From the NCBI GenBank assembly GCA_013334745.1, contig JAAXWY010000002.1:99421-163420 (forward strand): a DNA stretch of 64,000 nucleotides. The letters run 5' to 3'. Under the pieces are notes generated by a model, which searched no databases, was not told the origin of the DNA, and saw nothing but the letters and a program-made list of their open reading frames with translations. Source of the DNA: Coriobacteriia bacterium (GTDB lineage Bacteria; Actinomycetota; Coriobacteriia; Anaerosomatales; JAAXUF01). Positions 8,281 through 20,361 of this stretch are shown in pieces (positions within the stretch are counted from its first letter, which is position 1; the number at the start of each line of letters is the position of its first letter). The position numbers and the translations under genes are program-made.

Positions 8281-10905
8281 CTACTCCTCGAGCTCTGCGG
8301 CTTCTGCGTCCTCGGCGTCCTCGAACTCCTCGGCCATGAGGTCTTCGGTTTCATCATCGATGTCCGTGCTGTCAGCCGTCACGGCGTCCGACTCGGCTCC
8401 GGGCTCCAGCAGCGAACCCTGACCCTCGCCGATCCCGCGGGCCTTCGGCGGCTTCTTCTTGCCTCCGCTGACTCGGGCGATGGCGCACACGCGGTCCGTC
8501 TCGGCGACGTTCATGACCTTGACGCCCTGCGTCGAGCGGCCGAGCTTGGAGATGTCGTCGGCCTTGACCCGGATGACGACGCCTTCCTCGGAGATCAGCA
8601 TGAGTTCGTGCTGCGGTAGGACTATCTTCATGCCCGTGAGCGGGCCCTTCTTCGGTGTGACCTGGATCGTCTTGACGCCCTGACCGCCTCGGTGGTGTTC
8701 GGGGTACTCGCCAACCGTGGTGCGCTTGCCGTAGCCGCGCTCGGTGACTACGAACAGTTCGGCGTTGTCGGGGGCGATCTCCATGCCGAGAATCGCATCG
8801 CCCGGCTTGACCTTCATGCCGTGCACGCCCATCGTGTCGCGGCCCATCGGGCGAGCTTCAGCCTCATCCCACTTGATGGCCTTGCCCGACGTCGACACCA
8901 TCATCACGCGCTCGCCCGTCTTCACGCGGCGAACCGAGATCAGCTCATCGTCGTCACGCAGGTTGATTGCAATGATGCCGTCACGACGCGAGCGGTCGTA
9001 CGCTTGGATGGCGGTCTTCTTCACCATGCCGTGCTTGGTTGCGAACATGAGGAACTCGTCCGCCGAGAACAGCTTGGTGTTGATGACCGCAGCGATACGC
9101 TCGGTCTGCTCGAACGGAAGCAGGTTCACGACCGCGGTCCCGCGTGCGTGACGCGAGCCCACGGGGAGCTCGTGCACCTTCATGCGATAGACCTTGCCAC
9201 GCGTCGAGAAGATGAGCACGTAGTCGTGAGTACTGGCGATGAACAGGTGCTCGACGAAGTCGCTGTCCTTGAGGTTGACGCCCTGGAGGCCCTTGCCGCC
9301 GCGCTTCTGCTGACGATACGTCGCCACAGGCAGGCGCTTCACGTATCCGGCCTTGGTGATGGTGACGACCATGTCCTCCTCGGCGATGAGGTCTTCGACA
9401 TCGAGGTCCTTGGCTGCGTTTGAGATGTCGGTACGACGCTTGTCCGCGAACTTGTGGCGGATCTCGCCGAGCTCGTCCTTCACGATCTGGAGTACGAGCT
9501 TCACGTCGCCCAGCACCTGCTGGAACCAAGCGATCTTCTTGCGAAGCTCCTCAAGCTCCGCCTCGATCTTGTGCCGCTCGAGGCCGGTGAGGCGACGCAG
9601 TCGCATCTCGAGGATCGCGTCGGTCTGAATCTCCGAGAGACCAAAACGCGCAATAAGGCTTGCCTTCGCTTCGGCGTCATCCGCGCTGGCGCGAATGATC
9701 TTGATGACTTCGTCGATGTTGTCCAGCGCGATGACGTAGCCCTCGAGGATATGGGCGCGCTCCTCGGCCTTACGCAGTTCGTACTTGGTGCGACGGGTGA
9801 TGACGTCCTTCTGGTGCTCGATGTAGTAGCTCAGCACCTCTTTGAGCGTGAGGGTGCGCGGCACGCCATCGACGAGCGCCAGCATGATCACGCCGAAGCC
9901 CTGCTGCAGCTGGGTGTGCTTGTAGAGCTTGTTGAGAACCACCTGCGGGATGCCGGCGTTCGTCTTGAGCTCGATGACGACTCGCATGCCTTTGCGGTCC
10001 GACTCGTCGCGCAGGTCCGATATCTCGGTGAGCTTCTTCTCGCGCACGAGATCAGCGATCTTCGTGACGAGCTTGGACTTGTTCACCTGGTACGGAATCT
10101 CGGTGATGATGATCCGCGTGCGCCCTGTCGAGGTCTGCTCGATGTGGGCCTTGCCGCGCACGGTGAGCGAGCCGCGACCCGTCTCGTATGCGGACCGGAT
10201 GCCGTCCCGTCCCATGATCGTGCCGCCGGTTGGGAAGTCCGGTCCCGGGATCTTCTCCATCAACTCATCGAGCGTAGCCTCGGGGTTGTCGATGAGCAGC
10301 GTGGTCGCATCGATGACCTCGCCGAGGTTGTGTGGGGGGATGTTGGTCGCCATACCGACTGCGATACCCGCCGAGCCGTTGACCAACAGGTTGGGATAGC
10401 GGCTGGGCAGGACCCTCGGCTCGGTGAGCGACTCGTCGTAGTTCGGCCCGAAATCGACCGTCTCCTTGTCGAGATCGCGAAGTAGCTCGATCGCGAGCCG
10501 GTGGAGGCGCGACTCCGTGTAGCGCATGGCCGCCGCCGAGTCGCCGTCAACGGAGCCGAAGTTGCCGTGGCCATCGACGAGCGGTGCCCTCATGGCGAAG
10601 GGCTGCGCCATACGGACCATGGTGTCGTAGACGGCGGAGTCACCGTGCGGGTGATACTTGCCGATGACTTCGCCGACGGTCCACGCCGACTTCTTGTAAG
10701 GGCGGGTCGGCGTCAGGCCCGACTCGTTCATGGCGTAGAGAATGCGTCGATGGACCGGCTTGAGGCCGTCGCGGACGTCCGGTAGGGCTCGGGAGACGAT
10801 AACGCTCATCGAGTACTCGAGGAATGAGTTCCTGAGCTCCGTCTGGATCTCGACTGGGATCGTGATCGTCCCGCTTGTGTCGATCGTCCCGTTGTCGTCT
10901 GTCAC
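8281..10905 (-). CDS. gyrA: DNA gyrase subunit A
   Basis: An 874-residue GyrA, the breakage-reunion subunit that works with GyrB to introduce negative supercoils. The catalytic Tyr is about residue 129 ([11 protein letters not shown]). The quinolone-determining segment reads [10 protein letters not shown], with Ser90 and Asp94 in the wild-type positions. The GyrA box [11 protein letters not shown], diagnostic of gyrase against topoisomerase IV, opens the C-terminal propeller. The protein ends in a strongly acidic tail of about 35 residues. The GTG start directly abuts the TAA of the upstream membrane protein gene (TAAGTG), with AAGGAG upstream. Confidence 0.98.
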   Translation of the reverse strand: MTDDNGTIDTSGTITIPVEIQTELRNSFLEYSMSVIVSRALPDVRDGLKPVHRRILYAMNESGLTPTRPYKKSAWTVGEVIGKYHPHGDSAVYDTMVRMAQPFAMRAPLVDGHGNFGSVDGDSAAAMRYTESRLHRLAIELLRDLDKETVDFGPNYDESLTEPRVLPSRYPNLLVNGSAGIAVGMATNIPPHNLGEVIDATTLLIDNPEATLDELMEKIPGPDFPTGGTIMGRDGIRSAYETGRGSLTVRGKAHIEQTSTGRTRIIITEIPYQVNKSKLVTKIADLVREKKLTEISDLRDESDRKGMRVVIELKTNAGIPQVVLNKLYKHTQLQQGFGVIMLALVDGVPRTLTLKEVLSYYIEHQKDVITRRTKYELRKAEERAHILEGYVIALDNIDEVIKIIRASADDAEAKASLIARFGLSEIQTDAILEMRLRRLTGLERHKIEAELEELRKKIAWFQQVLGDVKLVLQIVKDELGEIRHKFADKRRTDISNAAKDLDVEDLIAEEDMVVTITKAGYVKRLPVATYRQQKRGGKGLQGVNLKDSDFVEHLFIASTHDYVLIFSTRGKVYRMKVHELPVGSRHARGTAVVNLLPFEQTERIAAVINTKLFSADEFLMFATKHGMVKKTAIQAYDRSRRDGIIAINLRDDDELISVRRVKTGERVMMVSTSGKAIKWDEAEARPMGRDTMGVHGMKVKPGDAILGMEIAPDNAELFVVTERGYGKRTTVGEYPEHHRGGQGVKTIQVTPKKGPLTGMKIVLPQHELMLISEEGVVIRVKADDISKLGRSTQGVKVMNVAETDRVCAIARVSGGKKKPPKARGIGEGQGSLLEPGAESDAVTADSTDIDDETEDLMAEEFEDAEDAEAAELEE

Positions 10906-11424
10906 TTAGAGCACTCCTTGCCGTCGTAATGAACTGAAGACCACCCACACGCCGCCGGCCAGAAAGCCGATTCCGAACACGAGGGGCACCATCGCTATCA
11001 GTGTTGATGCCGAACCCGAGCCCTTCGGTGACGCCAGCGCCACCGCGCCCCATGTCGTCACCACCAGCCCAACAAACGCACTTACGACACCTGCCGCGAG
11101 CATGACTTTGTACTGCAGTCCCTCCGAGCTGGGCTCTTCGGCTTTGAGCCCTGCCAGCAATGCCTCGACGTGCTTCGGGTCGAGCTCTGCCGGCTGATCC
11201 GAGTCCGCCGGGTCGGCGTCCTCTGGCTCAACCGCTTGTGACGCGGCCGGCTCAGCCTGCACGGAAGGCTGTTCCTCGATCCTTGCGGTCTCGGCCTCCG
11301 CCGCCGGTTCTTCTCGGCGCTTCGCAAGCTCTTCGAACTGCTCCCGTTCCCACGGGGGCGGCTCGAACGACGGCTTGTCGCGCCGTTGTCCTGGCGGGAA
11401 ATGAATGTCGCCGTCGTTTGCCAT
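10906..11424 (-). CDS. small membrane protein with charged N-terminus, between gyrB and gyrA
   Basis: 172 residues, not matched to a named family. The first 105 or so residues are hydrophilic and rich in Glu, Ala and Pro (PPWEREQFEELAKRREE at about 22-38). Two membrane helices follow (MLAAGVVSAFVGLVVTTWG and ALIAMVPLVFGIGFLAGGVW-like segments), leaving a short basic tail. The ATG at 11424 has GAGGGGG just upstream. It starts 30 bases after the gyrB stop and ends directly against the gyrA start, so it is translated as part of the gyrase operon. Small two-helix proteins near gyrA are common in Actinomycetota; the function is unknown. Confidence 0.75.
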   Translation of the reverse strand: MANDGDIHFPPGQRRDKPSFEPPPWEREQFEELAKRREEPAAEAETARIEEQPSVQAEPAASQAVEPEDADPADSDQPAELDPKHVEALLAGLKAEEPSSEGLQYKVMLAAGVVSAFVGLVVTTWGAVALASPKGSGSASTLIAMVPLVFGIGFLAGGVWVVFSSLRRQGVL

Positions 11425-11454
11425 GTCCCCCTCGGATACCGTCGAACCCCGCGC

Positions 11455-14041
<2,587 letters not shown>

Positions 14042-14045
<4 letters not shown>

Positions 14046-15133
14046 GGGATCGCCACCACCCTCGCGCGGTCAACGAGCGACTTCTCGAAGTAGCCCAGAT
14101 TAGTCGTCGTGACCACCGTCTGCGCGATTCCCCCAACCGCCTCCGCGAGGGCGTGCCTCCTCGCCTCGTCGAGTTCAGACATGACGTCGTCGAGAAGCAG
14201 TAGTGGGGTCTGACCGGCAATCTCGCTGATCACTCCCACCTCCGCCAGTTTCCAAGCAAGCGCAATCGTCCTGGTTTGTCCTTGCGACGCATAAGCCCGG
14301 GCGTCTCTTCCCCCGACCTTGAATTCAACTTCATCTCGGTGTGGCCCTATCAGAGTCAGGCCCCTCGCCGCTTCTTCCTTGACCACGGCCGTGAGAGCGA
14401 CATTCATAGCCTCTGCCATGTCTCCGGTTTCCGTGTCCGCCCCATTACGCTCCCAGGAGGGTACGTATCGTGCCGTAAGTGGCTCGTTCTCGGTAAGTGT
14501 GCCGTAGACCTCTGACATCTTCGAACTGATTCTTTCGAACAGGCGCTTCCTGTGACCGCAGAAGGCCGACCCGCTCGTCACGAGCTTCTCGGCGAGGACG
14601 GCGAGGGTGGCCTGATCCCCGTCGATGTCCTTCAGCGCCGCATTGCGCTGACGAACGATTCGCTCGTACTCCATCCTCGCCGCCAGGTAGCTGGCAGATA
14701 GCTGGTCTCCAACGCTATCAATTGCGGCGCGGCGTCTATCGGCTGAGTCCTTGACCATCCTCAGGTCGTCGGGAGTGAACACCACAGAGGGGATGATTCC
14801 GCTCGCTTCTGAGACCCGCCTACGCGCCTTGCCGTTGACCCTATACGCGCGCCGTCCGGCCTGCGTCACCCGGAGATTGATGTCGAGGCATCTGCCGTCG
14901 CCCTCTGCCTCCAGCTCCAGGTGTGCCTCGGGCTCCCCCCACTTGACCACCTCGTGCCATTGCGGCCGCCTGAAGGACTCGCCCGCTGTGAGCATTTGCA
15001 GCGCCTCAACGACGTTCGTCTTTCCGGCGGCATTCTCCCCGACCAAGATCGTCAGAGCCGGATCAGGATGAAGCTCGAACTCGCTGTAGCTACGAAAACA
15101 CCGCAAGGACAGCCGTGTTACCGACAGGGCCAA
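14042..15133 (-). CDS. recF: DNA replication/repair protein RecF
   Basis: A 363-residue SMC-like ABC ATPase that helps load RecA at gaps through RecFOR. Walker A is LVGENAAGKTNVVEAL, the signature region lies around ARAYASQGQTRTIALAWKLA, and Walker B is LLLLDDVMSELD. The N-terminal LSLRCFRSYSEFEL strand pattern is typical. The first codon is TTG, three bases after the dnaN stop, with no clear Shine-Dalgarno sequence and no better in-frame start nearby, so it probably depends on coupling with dnaN. It overlaps the DUF721 gene by four bases. Confidence 0.96.
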
Positions 15134-15136
15134 CTA

Positions 15137-16237
15137 TCAGCCAATACGGACAGGCATAAGGAGATACAAGAAGCCGTCGTCCCCTTCAGTCTTTAACAGA
15201 CCGGGCTTCAGGGGAGTCTCCACTTCCAGCCTGACCGTCTCCGCGTTAGCTGAGTTGATTCCATCCATCAAGAAGCCGTGATTGAAGGCTATCACCACGT
15301 CGTTACCTTCTGCCTTGACCATAAGGTCCTCGGAGGCGTCACCAACGTCTTGCGTGGTTGCTGAAAGCGAGAGGGTCTGATCGGCTACGTTCACCGAGAT
15401 TCTGAGAGCCGTGTTGTGCAGCGCCATCAGCGAAACTCGCTTCACGGCCGCACTGAACTCTTCACGGGAGATGATCGCCGTGGTCTCAGCGGCCTTTGGA
15501 ATGAGCTGCTTGTAGTTAGGGAACGATCCTTCGATCCGACGAGTGACAAAGACCGTCGAGCCGAATTCAAAGATGATCTGATTCTCGTTCACTCCGATAA
15601 GAACCCTCTCGCCGTCACCCGCGAGCCGGGTGACCTCTTCGAGAGCCTTTCCGGGGATGACCACTTCCGTGTCCTCTCCCGGCTTCTCTTCGAGAACAAC
15701 CTCTCTGACCGCTAGCCGGTAGGAGTCGGTGGCCACCATCCGAGCACCAGGCCCGTCAATGGAGAACAGGATTCCTGTCAGGACCGCTCGTGTCTCGTCT
15801 CTGCTCACTGCACGGGACACTTGCTTGACCATCGCTGAGAGTGTTTCGGCTGGGATCGTAATCTGCTTATCGATCGCAACCTCCGGGAACTTCGGGAAGT
15901 CCCCCGGGTTGAGAGCCTTAACTGTGAAGGACGACTGCTGACAACGGACGTGAGCAACCTCCCCCTCCACCTCGATGGTTACCGCGGCCTCGGGAAGATT
16001 TCGAACTATGTCAGAGAGGAGCTTACCGGGAAGAACGGTCTGCCCCTCGCTCTCGACCAGCGCCGGCACGACACTGCGAATCGACACTTCAAGGTCTGTC
16101 GCCTGAAGCTGGATTTCTCCACCAGAGGCTACAACGAGAATTCCGGAAAGGATCGGCAGCGTGGAGCGAGCGGACATTCCCTTGCCGACGGTGGAGAGAG
16201 CTTCGAGGAGCTCGCTGCGAGCGATGCTGAACTTCAT
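15137..16237 (-). CDS. dnaN: DNA polymerase III beta subunit (sliding clamp)
   Basis: A 366-residue beta clamp with the three repeated clamp domains. Typical segments are LEALSTVGKGMSARSTLPIL near the start, LPGKLLSDIVRNLP in domain 1, and the C-terminal VVIAFNHGFLMDGI and YLLMPVRIG that form the client peptide pocket. The ATG at 16237 (MKFSIARSEL) has AAAGGA about eight bases upstream and matches the family start; an in-frame codon eight residues earlier was rejected. It lies downstream of dnaA with about 250 bases between them that carry DnaA-box-like sites. Confidence 0.97.
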   Translation of the reverse strand: MKFSIARSELLEALSTVGKGMSARSTLPILSGILVVASGGEIQLQATDLEVSIRSVVPALVESEGQTVLPGKLLSDIVRNLPEAAVTIEVEGEVAHVRCQQSSFTVKALNPGDFPKFPEVAIDKQITIPAETLSAMVKQVSRAVSRDETRAVLTGILFSIDGPGARMVATDSYRLAVREVVLEEKPGEDTEVVIPGKALEEVTRLAGDGERVLIGVNENQIIFEFGSTVFVTRRIEGSFPNYKQLIPKAAETTAIISREEFSAAVKRVSLMALHNTALRISVNVADQTLSLSATTQDVGDASEDLMVKAEGNDVVIAFNHGFLMDGINSANAETVRLEVETPLKPGLLKTEGDDGFLYLLMPVRIG

Positions 16238-16488
16238 GTAGTGATCCTTTCCTTCAATCACCTAGCAGTAGAAGTAATAAGGCCTGTGGACATGTGTACA
16301 TCCATCGTTCCAGCAGTTCACAGAAGGTGTATCTCATCAATTCTGACTGTGGACAGAGTGTTGCGCGAATCCACACTCTCCCCAGCCGGCGCTTCTGTCC
16401 ATAACGAGTACCTGACTGTACCCAACTTCTCCCGATGTTGTCCCCAACCTTACCAACAACAACAGGACCCTTCTCCGACCGTCCGACC
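16238..16488. promoter_or_regulatory. dnaA-dnaN intergenic region with DnaA-box-like sites
   Basis: This 250-base gene-free stretch holds at least three 9-mers with seven of nine matches to TTATCCACA: 16285-16293 and 16348-16356 (minus-strand orientation) and GAATCCACA at 16367-16375, plus the weaker CTGTCCATA near 16394. It should contain the dnaN promoter. In many Actinomycetota and Bacillota the dnaA-dnaN gap is part of oriC, so this may be a second origin element. Confidence 0.55.
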
Positions 16489-17916
16489 CTACGTCTTCTG
16501 CTTAATTACGTTCGTGAGCTGTTGTATCTGGTTGTAGACGTCACGCTGCTGCGTCATAAGCTTCCGGATCTTGGCCTCGGCGTGCATCACGGTTGTGTGG
16601 TCTCTCCCACCGAACTCTTCACCGATCTTAGGGAACGACATCTCAGTCATTTCTCGAGACAAGTACATCGCGATCTGCCGAGGATAGACGATCGACTGTG
16701 ACCGCTTGCTGCCGACAAGCTCAGCCTGAGAGACGTTGAAGAATTTGCAGGTCTCACGCTGGATTGTAGCTATGGAGATGGGGCGAATCGAGTGCTCAGG
16801 GAACACCTTTAACAAGACCTCTTTCGCCATCTGCAGGTCAACGACCGGACGCTTTGAGAGAGCCAACCACGCGCCTATGCGGTGAATAGCGCCTTCCATC
16901 TCCCGGATGTTGGGAGTGGTTACATCGGCGATGTATGAGAGCACGTCCGCTTCAATCGGAAGACCCTCGGTTTCAACATAACGACGAAGAATTGCAAGAC
17001 GAGTCTCGTAGTTGGGTGGCTGGATGTCGGCTGGAAGACCGCTGCCGAAACGTGAGCGATACCGCTCCTCCATATTGATGTCCTTAGGAGCCCTATCAGA
17101 CGCGAGGACCACAGCCTTACCGCGCCGCTGCAGTTCGTTGAAGGTGTGGAAGAACTGCTCCTGGGTCCCCTCCTTCTTCTCCAAGAACTGTATGTCGTCG
17201 ATCAACAACACGTCGACCGAACGGTACTTCTGCCGGAAGCGATCCGTGGTCTTGGATGGCAGCGAGTCGATGTAGTCGTTCGTAAACTGCTCAGAGGTCA
17301 CATAGATGACCTTCTTCAGGGGGAAGTTCTCGGTCACGTAATGCCCTATAGCGTGGAGAAGGTGGGTCTTCCCAAGCCCCGGTCCACCAAAGATGAATAG
17401 AGGATTGAACTTAGCTCCCGGCATCTCCGCCACCGACAACGCGGCCGTTCTCGCGAAGGCGTTCGAGTCACCCACAACAAACGAGTCAAAGGTGTACTTC
17501 GGGTTGAAGGGGCTCTCGACCGGCGCAGCAGCGTGGTCGTCCGCCGCCACACGGGGCTGATCGCGAGAAAGCGAGGGTTCATCAGCCTCAGGGCGTGAGT
17601 CCACCATGGAGCCGTCGACGATTACGTTAAAGGTCAGAGCCACGCCGGTGACCGCAGTCAGCGCGGCACTTAGGCGAGGGGTATAGCGGTCAGCAAGCCA
17701 CCCCCGGGCGAATTCGTTCTGCACTCCGACAATGAACACGGCGTCGTCGGTCAACTCCACGGGCCGCGCATGCTCGAACCAAGTATGGAAGCTCGTAGCG
17801 GTGATCTCAGGCCTGATGATGTCGAGTACTCCCGCCCACACCGCATCGATGTCTATCGATGGCGTGATGTGATCAGGCATAGCAGCAGGAGCCAGTGACG
17901 CATTATCGGGTGACAA
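16489..17916 (-). CDS. dnaA: chromosomal replication initiator protein DnaA
   Basis: A 475-residue AAA+ initiator. The N-terminal domain (residues 20-100) includes ITATSFHTWFEHARPVEL. A variable linker of about 45 residues follows. The AAA+ core has Walker A (FGGPGLGKTHLLHAIG), Walker B (VDVLLIDDIQFLEKKEGTQ) and a sensor region. The C-terminal DNA-binding signature is GGRDHTTVMHAEAKI. The start is assigned to TTG at 17916, which has GAGGAG about 11 bases upstream; the ATG at 17880 lacks any ribosome site. With the TTG start it overlaps the upstream ATPase gene by 14 bases, implying translational coupling. Confidence 0.97.
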   Translation of the reverse strand: MSPDNASLAPAAMPDHITPSIDIDAVWAGVLDIIRPEITATSFHTWFEHARPVELTDDAVFIVGVQNEFARGWLADRYTPRLSAALTAVTGVALTFNVIVDGSMVDSRPEADEPSLSRDQPRVAADDHAAAPVESPFNPKYTFDSFVVGDSNAFARTAALSVAEMPGAKFNPLFIFGGPGLGKTHLLHAIGHYVTENFPLKKVIYVTSEQFTNDYIDSLPSKTTDRFRQKYRSVDVLLIDDIQFLEKKEGTQEQFFHTFNELQRRGKAVVLASDRAPKDINMEERYRSRFGSGLPADIQPPNYETRLAILRRYVETEGLPIEADVLSYIADVTTPNIREMEGAIHRIGAWLALSKRPVVDLQMAKEVLLKVFPEHSIRPISIATIQRETCKFFNVSQAELVGSKRSQSIVYPRQIAMYLSREMTEMSFPKIGEEFGGRDHTTVMHAEAKIRKLMTQQRDVYNQIQQLTNVIKQKT

Positions 17917-18805
17917 GGTGATCCAGACTCCTCAGGCCGTCGTCGGTGAGCGTACGCTTGCCACCATCGCTAGAGATCAAGCCGAGCTCCTCAAGAGAGG
18001 CCAGGTCACGATACGCGGTGGACACACCACACCCGAGCTCGCGGGACACAAAGCTTGGGCCGGCAGAACCGGACTCCATGACCAAGGCCAAGACCTGCTT
18101 CTGCCGAGTCGACAACCGAATCCTGCTCAGGGGGGCGAATCCATCGAGCGGGGTCTGGTTGTCCTGCTGATGCCCCTGGGAGAACGGGCTAAGGCCCGAC
18201 TCAGCCACCGTGTGCGTATCCGAGGGAAACTGTGTCTCACGTGCTCGCCGGCCACACACCGTGACAACCGAACCCCCACCAAGGTTGTCCTCGATAACAA
18301 GGCTGCCTCCGGAGAGGTTCAGAAAGTCCCGCACGATCGGAAGACCAGACCCCACTCCTCGGATGTAGCGCTTCATCTCGCCGTGGGCAGTTGTGAAGCC
18401 AGGCTGAACGGCCCGGACCTTATCACTGATGCCCGGACCTTGGTCGGCGAAGCGGACAGTCATCCCCTCATCCATGATGGAGACGACCGGCTCGGCGAAG
18501 TCCGCGTGGATGAAGTTCTCAGCCACCTCACGGATGGCGGCGTACGGCAGGGAGCCTCCCTGTTCCCGCGCGAGATCGTAGACGCGGGTCGTGAGGGCCT
18601 CGATGAACGCTTCCACCGAAGCCGGTTCAACATCTTCGACTCGAGGCGCGGCACCCGGAGACTCATACACAGCGACGCGCGCACGCGTACATATATAAGT
18701 GGTCGGAGCCGTAGGGGTGTCACTGATTGCGGGAGGGATCTGCAGGACCTGTGGTGGTGCGGGGTCATTCCCGCGCGTGGCGTCGGCCACATAAAACGAT
18801 TTCAT
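17903..18805 (-). CDS. GHKL-type ATPase with C-terminal helix-turn-helix, preceding dnaA
   Basis: A 300-residue soluble protein not matched to a named family. The middle (about residues 60-185) is a histidine-kinase-like ATPase: N-box REVAENFIHADF (Glu93, Asn97), G1 FADQGPGISD and G2 RGVGSGLPIVRDFLNLSGG. There is no phospho-acceptor His domain, so it resembles anti-sigma-type ATPases (SpoIIAB/RsbW) more than sensor kinases. Residues about 228-298 form a winged-helix-like domain (STRQKQVLALVME, then CGVSTAYRDLASLEELGLI). The reading frame ends 14 bases inside dnaA, so both are likely made from one transcript starting in the origin region. A role in regulating initiation or dnaA transcription is an inference from context only. 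Confidence 0.8.
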   Translation of the reverse strand: MKSFYVADATRGNDPAPPQVLQIPPAISDTPTAPTTYICTRARVAVYESPGAAPRVEDVEPASVEAFIEALTTRVYDLAREQGGSLPYAAIREVAENFIHADFAEPVVSIMDEGMTVRFADQGPGISDKVRAVQPGFTTAHGEMKRYIRGVGSGLPIVRDFLNLSGGSLVIEDNLGGGSVVTVCGRRARETQFPSDTHTVAESGLSPFSQGHQQDNQTPLDGFAPLSRIRLSTRQKQVLALVMESGSAGPSFVSRELGCGVSTAYRDLASLEELGLISSDGGKRTLTDDGLRSLDHLVTR

Positions 18806-19516
18806 AGCCCCCAGCTTTCCAGACGTGCCGGATCAATGATGAGATGTGCACAGGTTAAGCAGCTCCGCGACCTAGAAAACGCCTGCTCTCACCCGTATCT
18901 ACCGCCGGTCTCCCCCGGACTTTCCAACCCATCGCGCCTCTAACCAGCGGTTTCCGTGACTGTCCACAAGGCTTTCCACAACTGTGGAAAGAATGGCAAG
19001 CTGCCTGACCGAGGAAACCGCATTTGCCTGCTCGGGAAGCGCGTTTGCGAGGAAAGGAGCACCAGACCGTGTGGAAAGCGCTCCGATCATCGACTGTCGC
19101 TTGTGGAAACCCCGTGGAAGGTCGGGCGGCTCTCTTGGAAAGAGAAGCCGTGACGCTGGGCCACAGATTCGCGGCGTGGCGTAGAGGGCGATGAAAGGTA
19201 GATATGCTGCGCTGAGCGGCGCTTTTCAAGGTCAACAGTGCACTTATGCACAGGTTCTTGCGAGGGGCCGATGATAGCAAGTGGCGCCGGCGCCCACAAC
19301 GCGCCTCAGGGAGTTGTCCACAGGTTCCACAAGCGTGAGTCCTGCGTTTTCCACAGTGTCCACAGATTCGCAAGGAGTTTTGCGAGGTCTTGAGCGGGGT
19401 TGGGCTTGGTGCGCAACGACTACAAGCATTCAGCACACACCACGCAGTTAGTAGTATGCTCCACGTCCGCATGCGGAGAACGGTGGGGTGTATTCACTCC
19501 GAGTACACGATGGTGA
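18806..19516. other. candidate origin of replication (oriC)
   Basis: A 700-base stretch without a convincing gene between the divergent dnaA and rpmH transcription units. It holds about ten DnaA-box-like 9-mers: 18960-18968 (CTGTCCACA), 18972-18980 and its inverted partner 18983-18991, 19070-19078, 19102-19110, 19244-19252 (TTATGCACA), 19314-19322 (TTGTCCACA, eight of nine), 19323-19331, 19347-19355 (TTTTCCACA, eight of nine) and 19356-19364. The last four are packed within 51 bases. No clear AT-rich unwinding element stands out; the least GC-rich parts are near 19190-19250. The promoter of the ATPase-dnaA unit must also lie here. Confidence 0.8.
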
Positions 19517-19546
19517 TTGACACCCCGATTCACCCGCGCATATAAT
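19517..19546 (+). promoter_or_regulatory. sigma70-type promoter of rpmH
   Basis: Perfect consensus hexamers TTGACA (19517-19522) and TATAAT (19541-19546) are separated by 18 bases, 45 bases ahead of the rpmH start. It is the best promoter match seen in the window and fits the strong expression expected for ribosomal protein L34 and RNase P protein. Confidence 0.9.
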
Positions 19547-19591
19547 CGTCGGGCTTTGCCCCAGATCCAGGGGGCATCCCTAGGAGGAACA

Positions 19592-19726
19592 GTGAAGAGA
19601 ACTTACCAGCCGAATGTTCGGAAGCGTGCGAAGACGCATGGCTTTCGTGCTCGCATGTCGACCCGGGGTGGCCGCGCCATCCTGGCCGCCCGCCGTCGCA
19701 AGGGACGCAAGGTCCTTAGCGCCTAG
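19592..19726 (+). CDS. rpmH: 50S ribosomal protein L34
   Basis: A 44-residue L34. The sequence [18 protein letters not shown] followed by the Arg/Lys-rich [20 protein letters not shown] tail is diagnostic. The GTG at 19592 has AGGAGGAA just upstream. The consensus promoter is at 19517-19546. It is the first gene of the rpmH-rnpA-yidD-yidC-jag series. Confidence 0.98.
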   Translation: MKRTYQPNVRKRAKTHGFRARMSTRGGRAILAARRRKGRKVLSA

Positions 19727-19756
19727 TGCCGCCAGGCGCTAGTAGGGTACACGCCA

Positions 19757-20089
19757 ATGAGCACAATCAAGTCGACGCGCGAGATCGACGGCATCTTCCG
19801 GTCCGCGAAGAGAGCGGCCCACCCGGTGCTGATCGCGTTGACGACAAAGACGCCAGAAGGACGCGGCCCTGAGGGCCGCGTTGCTTTTGTTGCTGGCAAG
19901 AAGCTGGGCAACGCCGTCCACCGGAACAGGTCCAAGCGTGTGCTTCGTGAGATGGCCCGTCGAGGCGGGGCCCCATGGGACGGATACGACGTCGTTCTCA
20001 TAGCGAGGCCGGGCACGGCCGATTCCGCTGCGCGTGAGCTCGACGCCGCCCTGGTGGCGGTCCTGCTGAAGGCCGGGGTAACGAGATGA
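19757..20089 (+). CDS. rnpA: ribonuclease P protein component
   Basis: A 110-residue RnpA that assists the RNase P RNA in maturing tRNA 5' ends. The family motif is intact as [17 protein letters not shown], preceded by the strand [12 protein letters not shown] and followed by DVVLIARPG. It starts 30 bases after rpmH and its stop overlaps the yidD start (ATGA). Confidence 0.96.
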   Translation: MSTIKSTREIDGIFRSAKRAAHPVLIALTTKTPEGRGPEGRVAFVAGKKLGNAVHRNRSKRVLREMARRGGAPWDGYDVVLIARPGTADSAARELDAALVAVLLKAGVTR

Positions 20090-20328
20090 GGAACCTCGGT
20101 GCGTGGCTTCTGCTTCTCCCCCGCCGGATCGGCGTGTTGCTTATCCGCTTCTACCAGCGGTTCATCTCCCCCGGGCTGCCAAACACCTGCCGGTTCACGC
20201 CGAGTTGCTCTGCATATGCGCTAACATCAGTGGAACGGTACGGGCTCCTCAAGGGAAGCTGGCTCGCGGCGTGCCGCATTGGCCGATGCCACCCATGGAA
20301 CCCAGGAGGCTACGACCCCGTCCCCTAA
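20086..20328 (+). CDS. yidD: membrane protein insertion efficiency factor YidD
   Basis: An 80-residue YidD. The family core is complete: [11 protein letters not shown], then [19 protein letters not shown] and [18 protein letters not shown]. The N-terminal amphipathic stretch ([16 protein letters not shown]) would associate with the membrane. It helps YidC-dependent membrane insertion. It overlaps rnpA by four bases and precedes yidC by 33 bases. Confidence 0.96.
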   Translation: MRNLGAWLLLLPRRIGVLLIRFYQRFISPGLPNTCRFTPSCSAYALTSVERYGLLKGSWLAACRIGRCHPWNPGGYDPVP

Positions 20329-20361
20329 GGGACGGTTTCCATTTCGGACCAGGAGGTCTTT

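Noticed and set aside
18855-19472. 205-codon open frame on the minus strand in the origin region
   Set aside because: Cys/Arg-rich translation created by DnaA boxes and GC-rich DNA; no ribosome site, no family.
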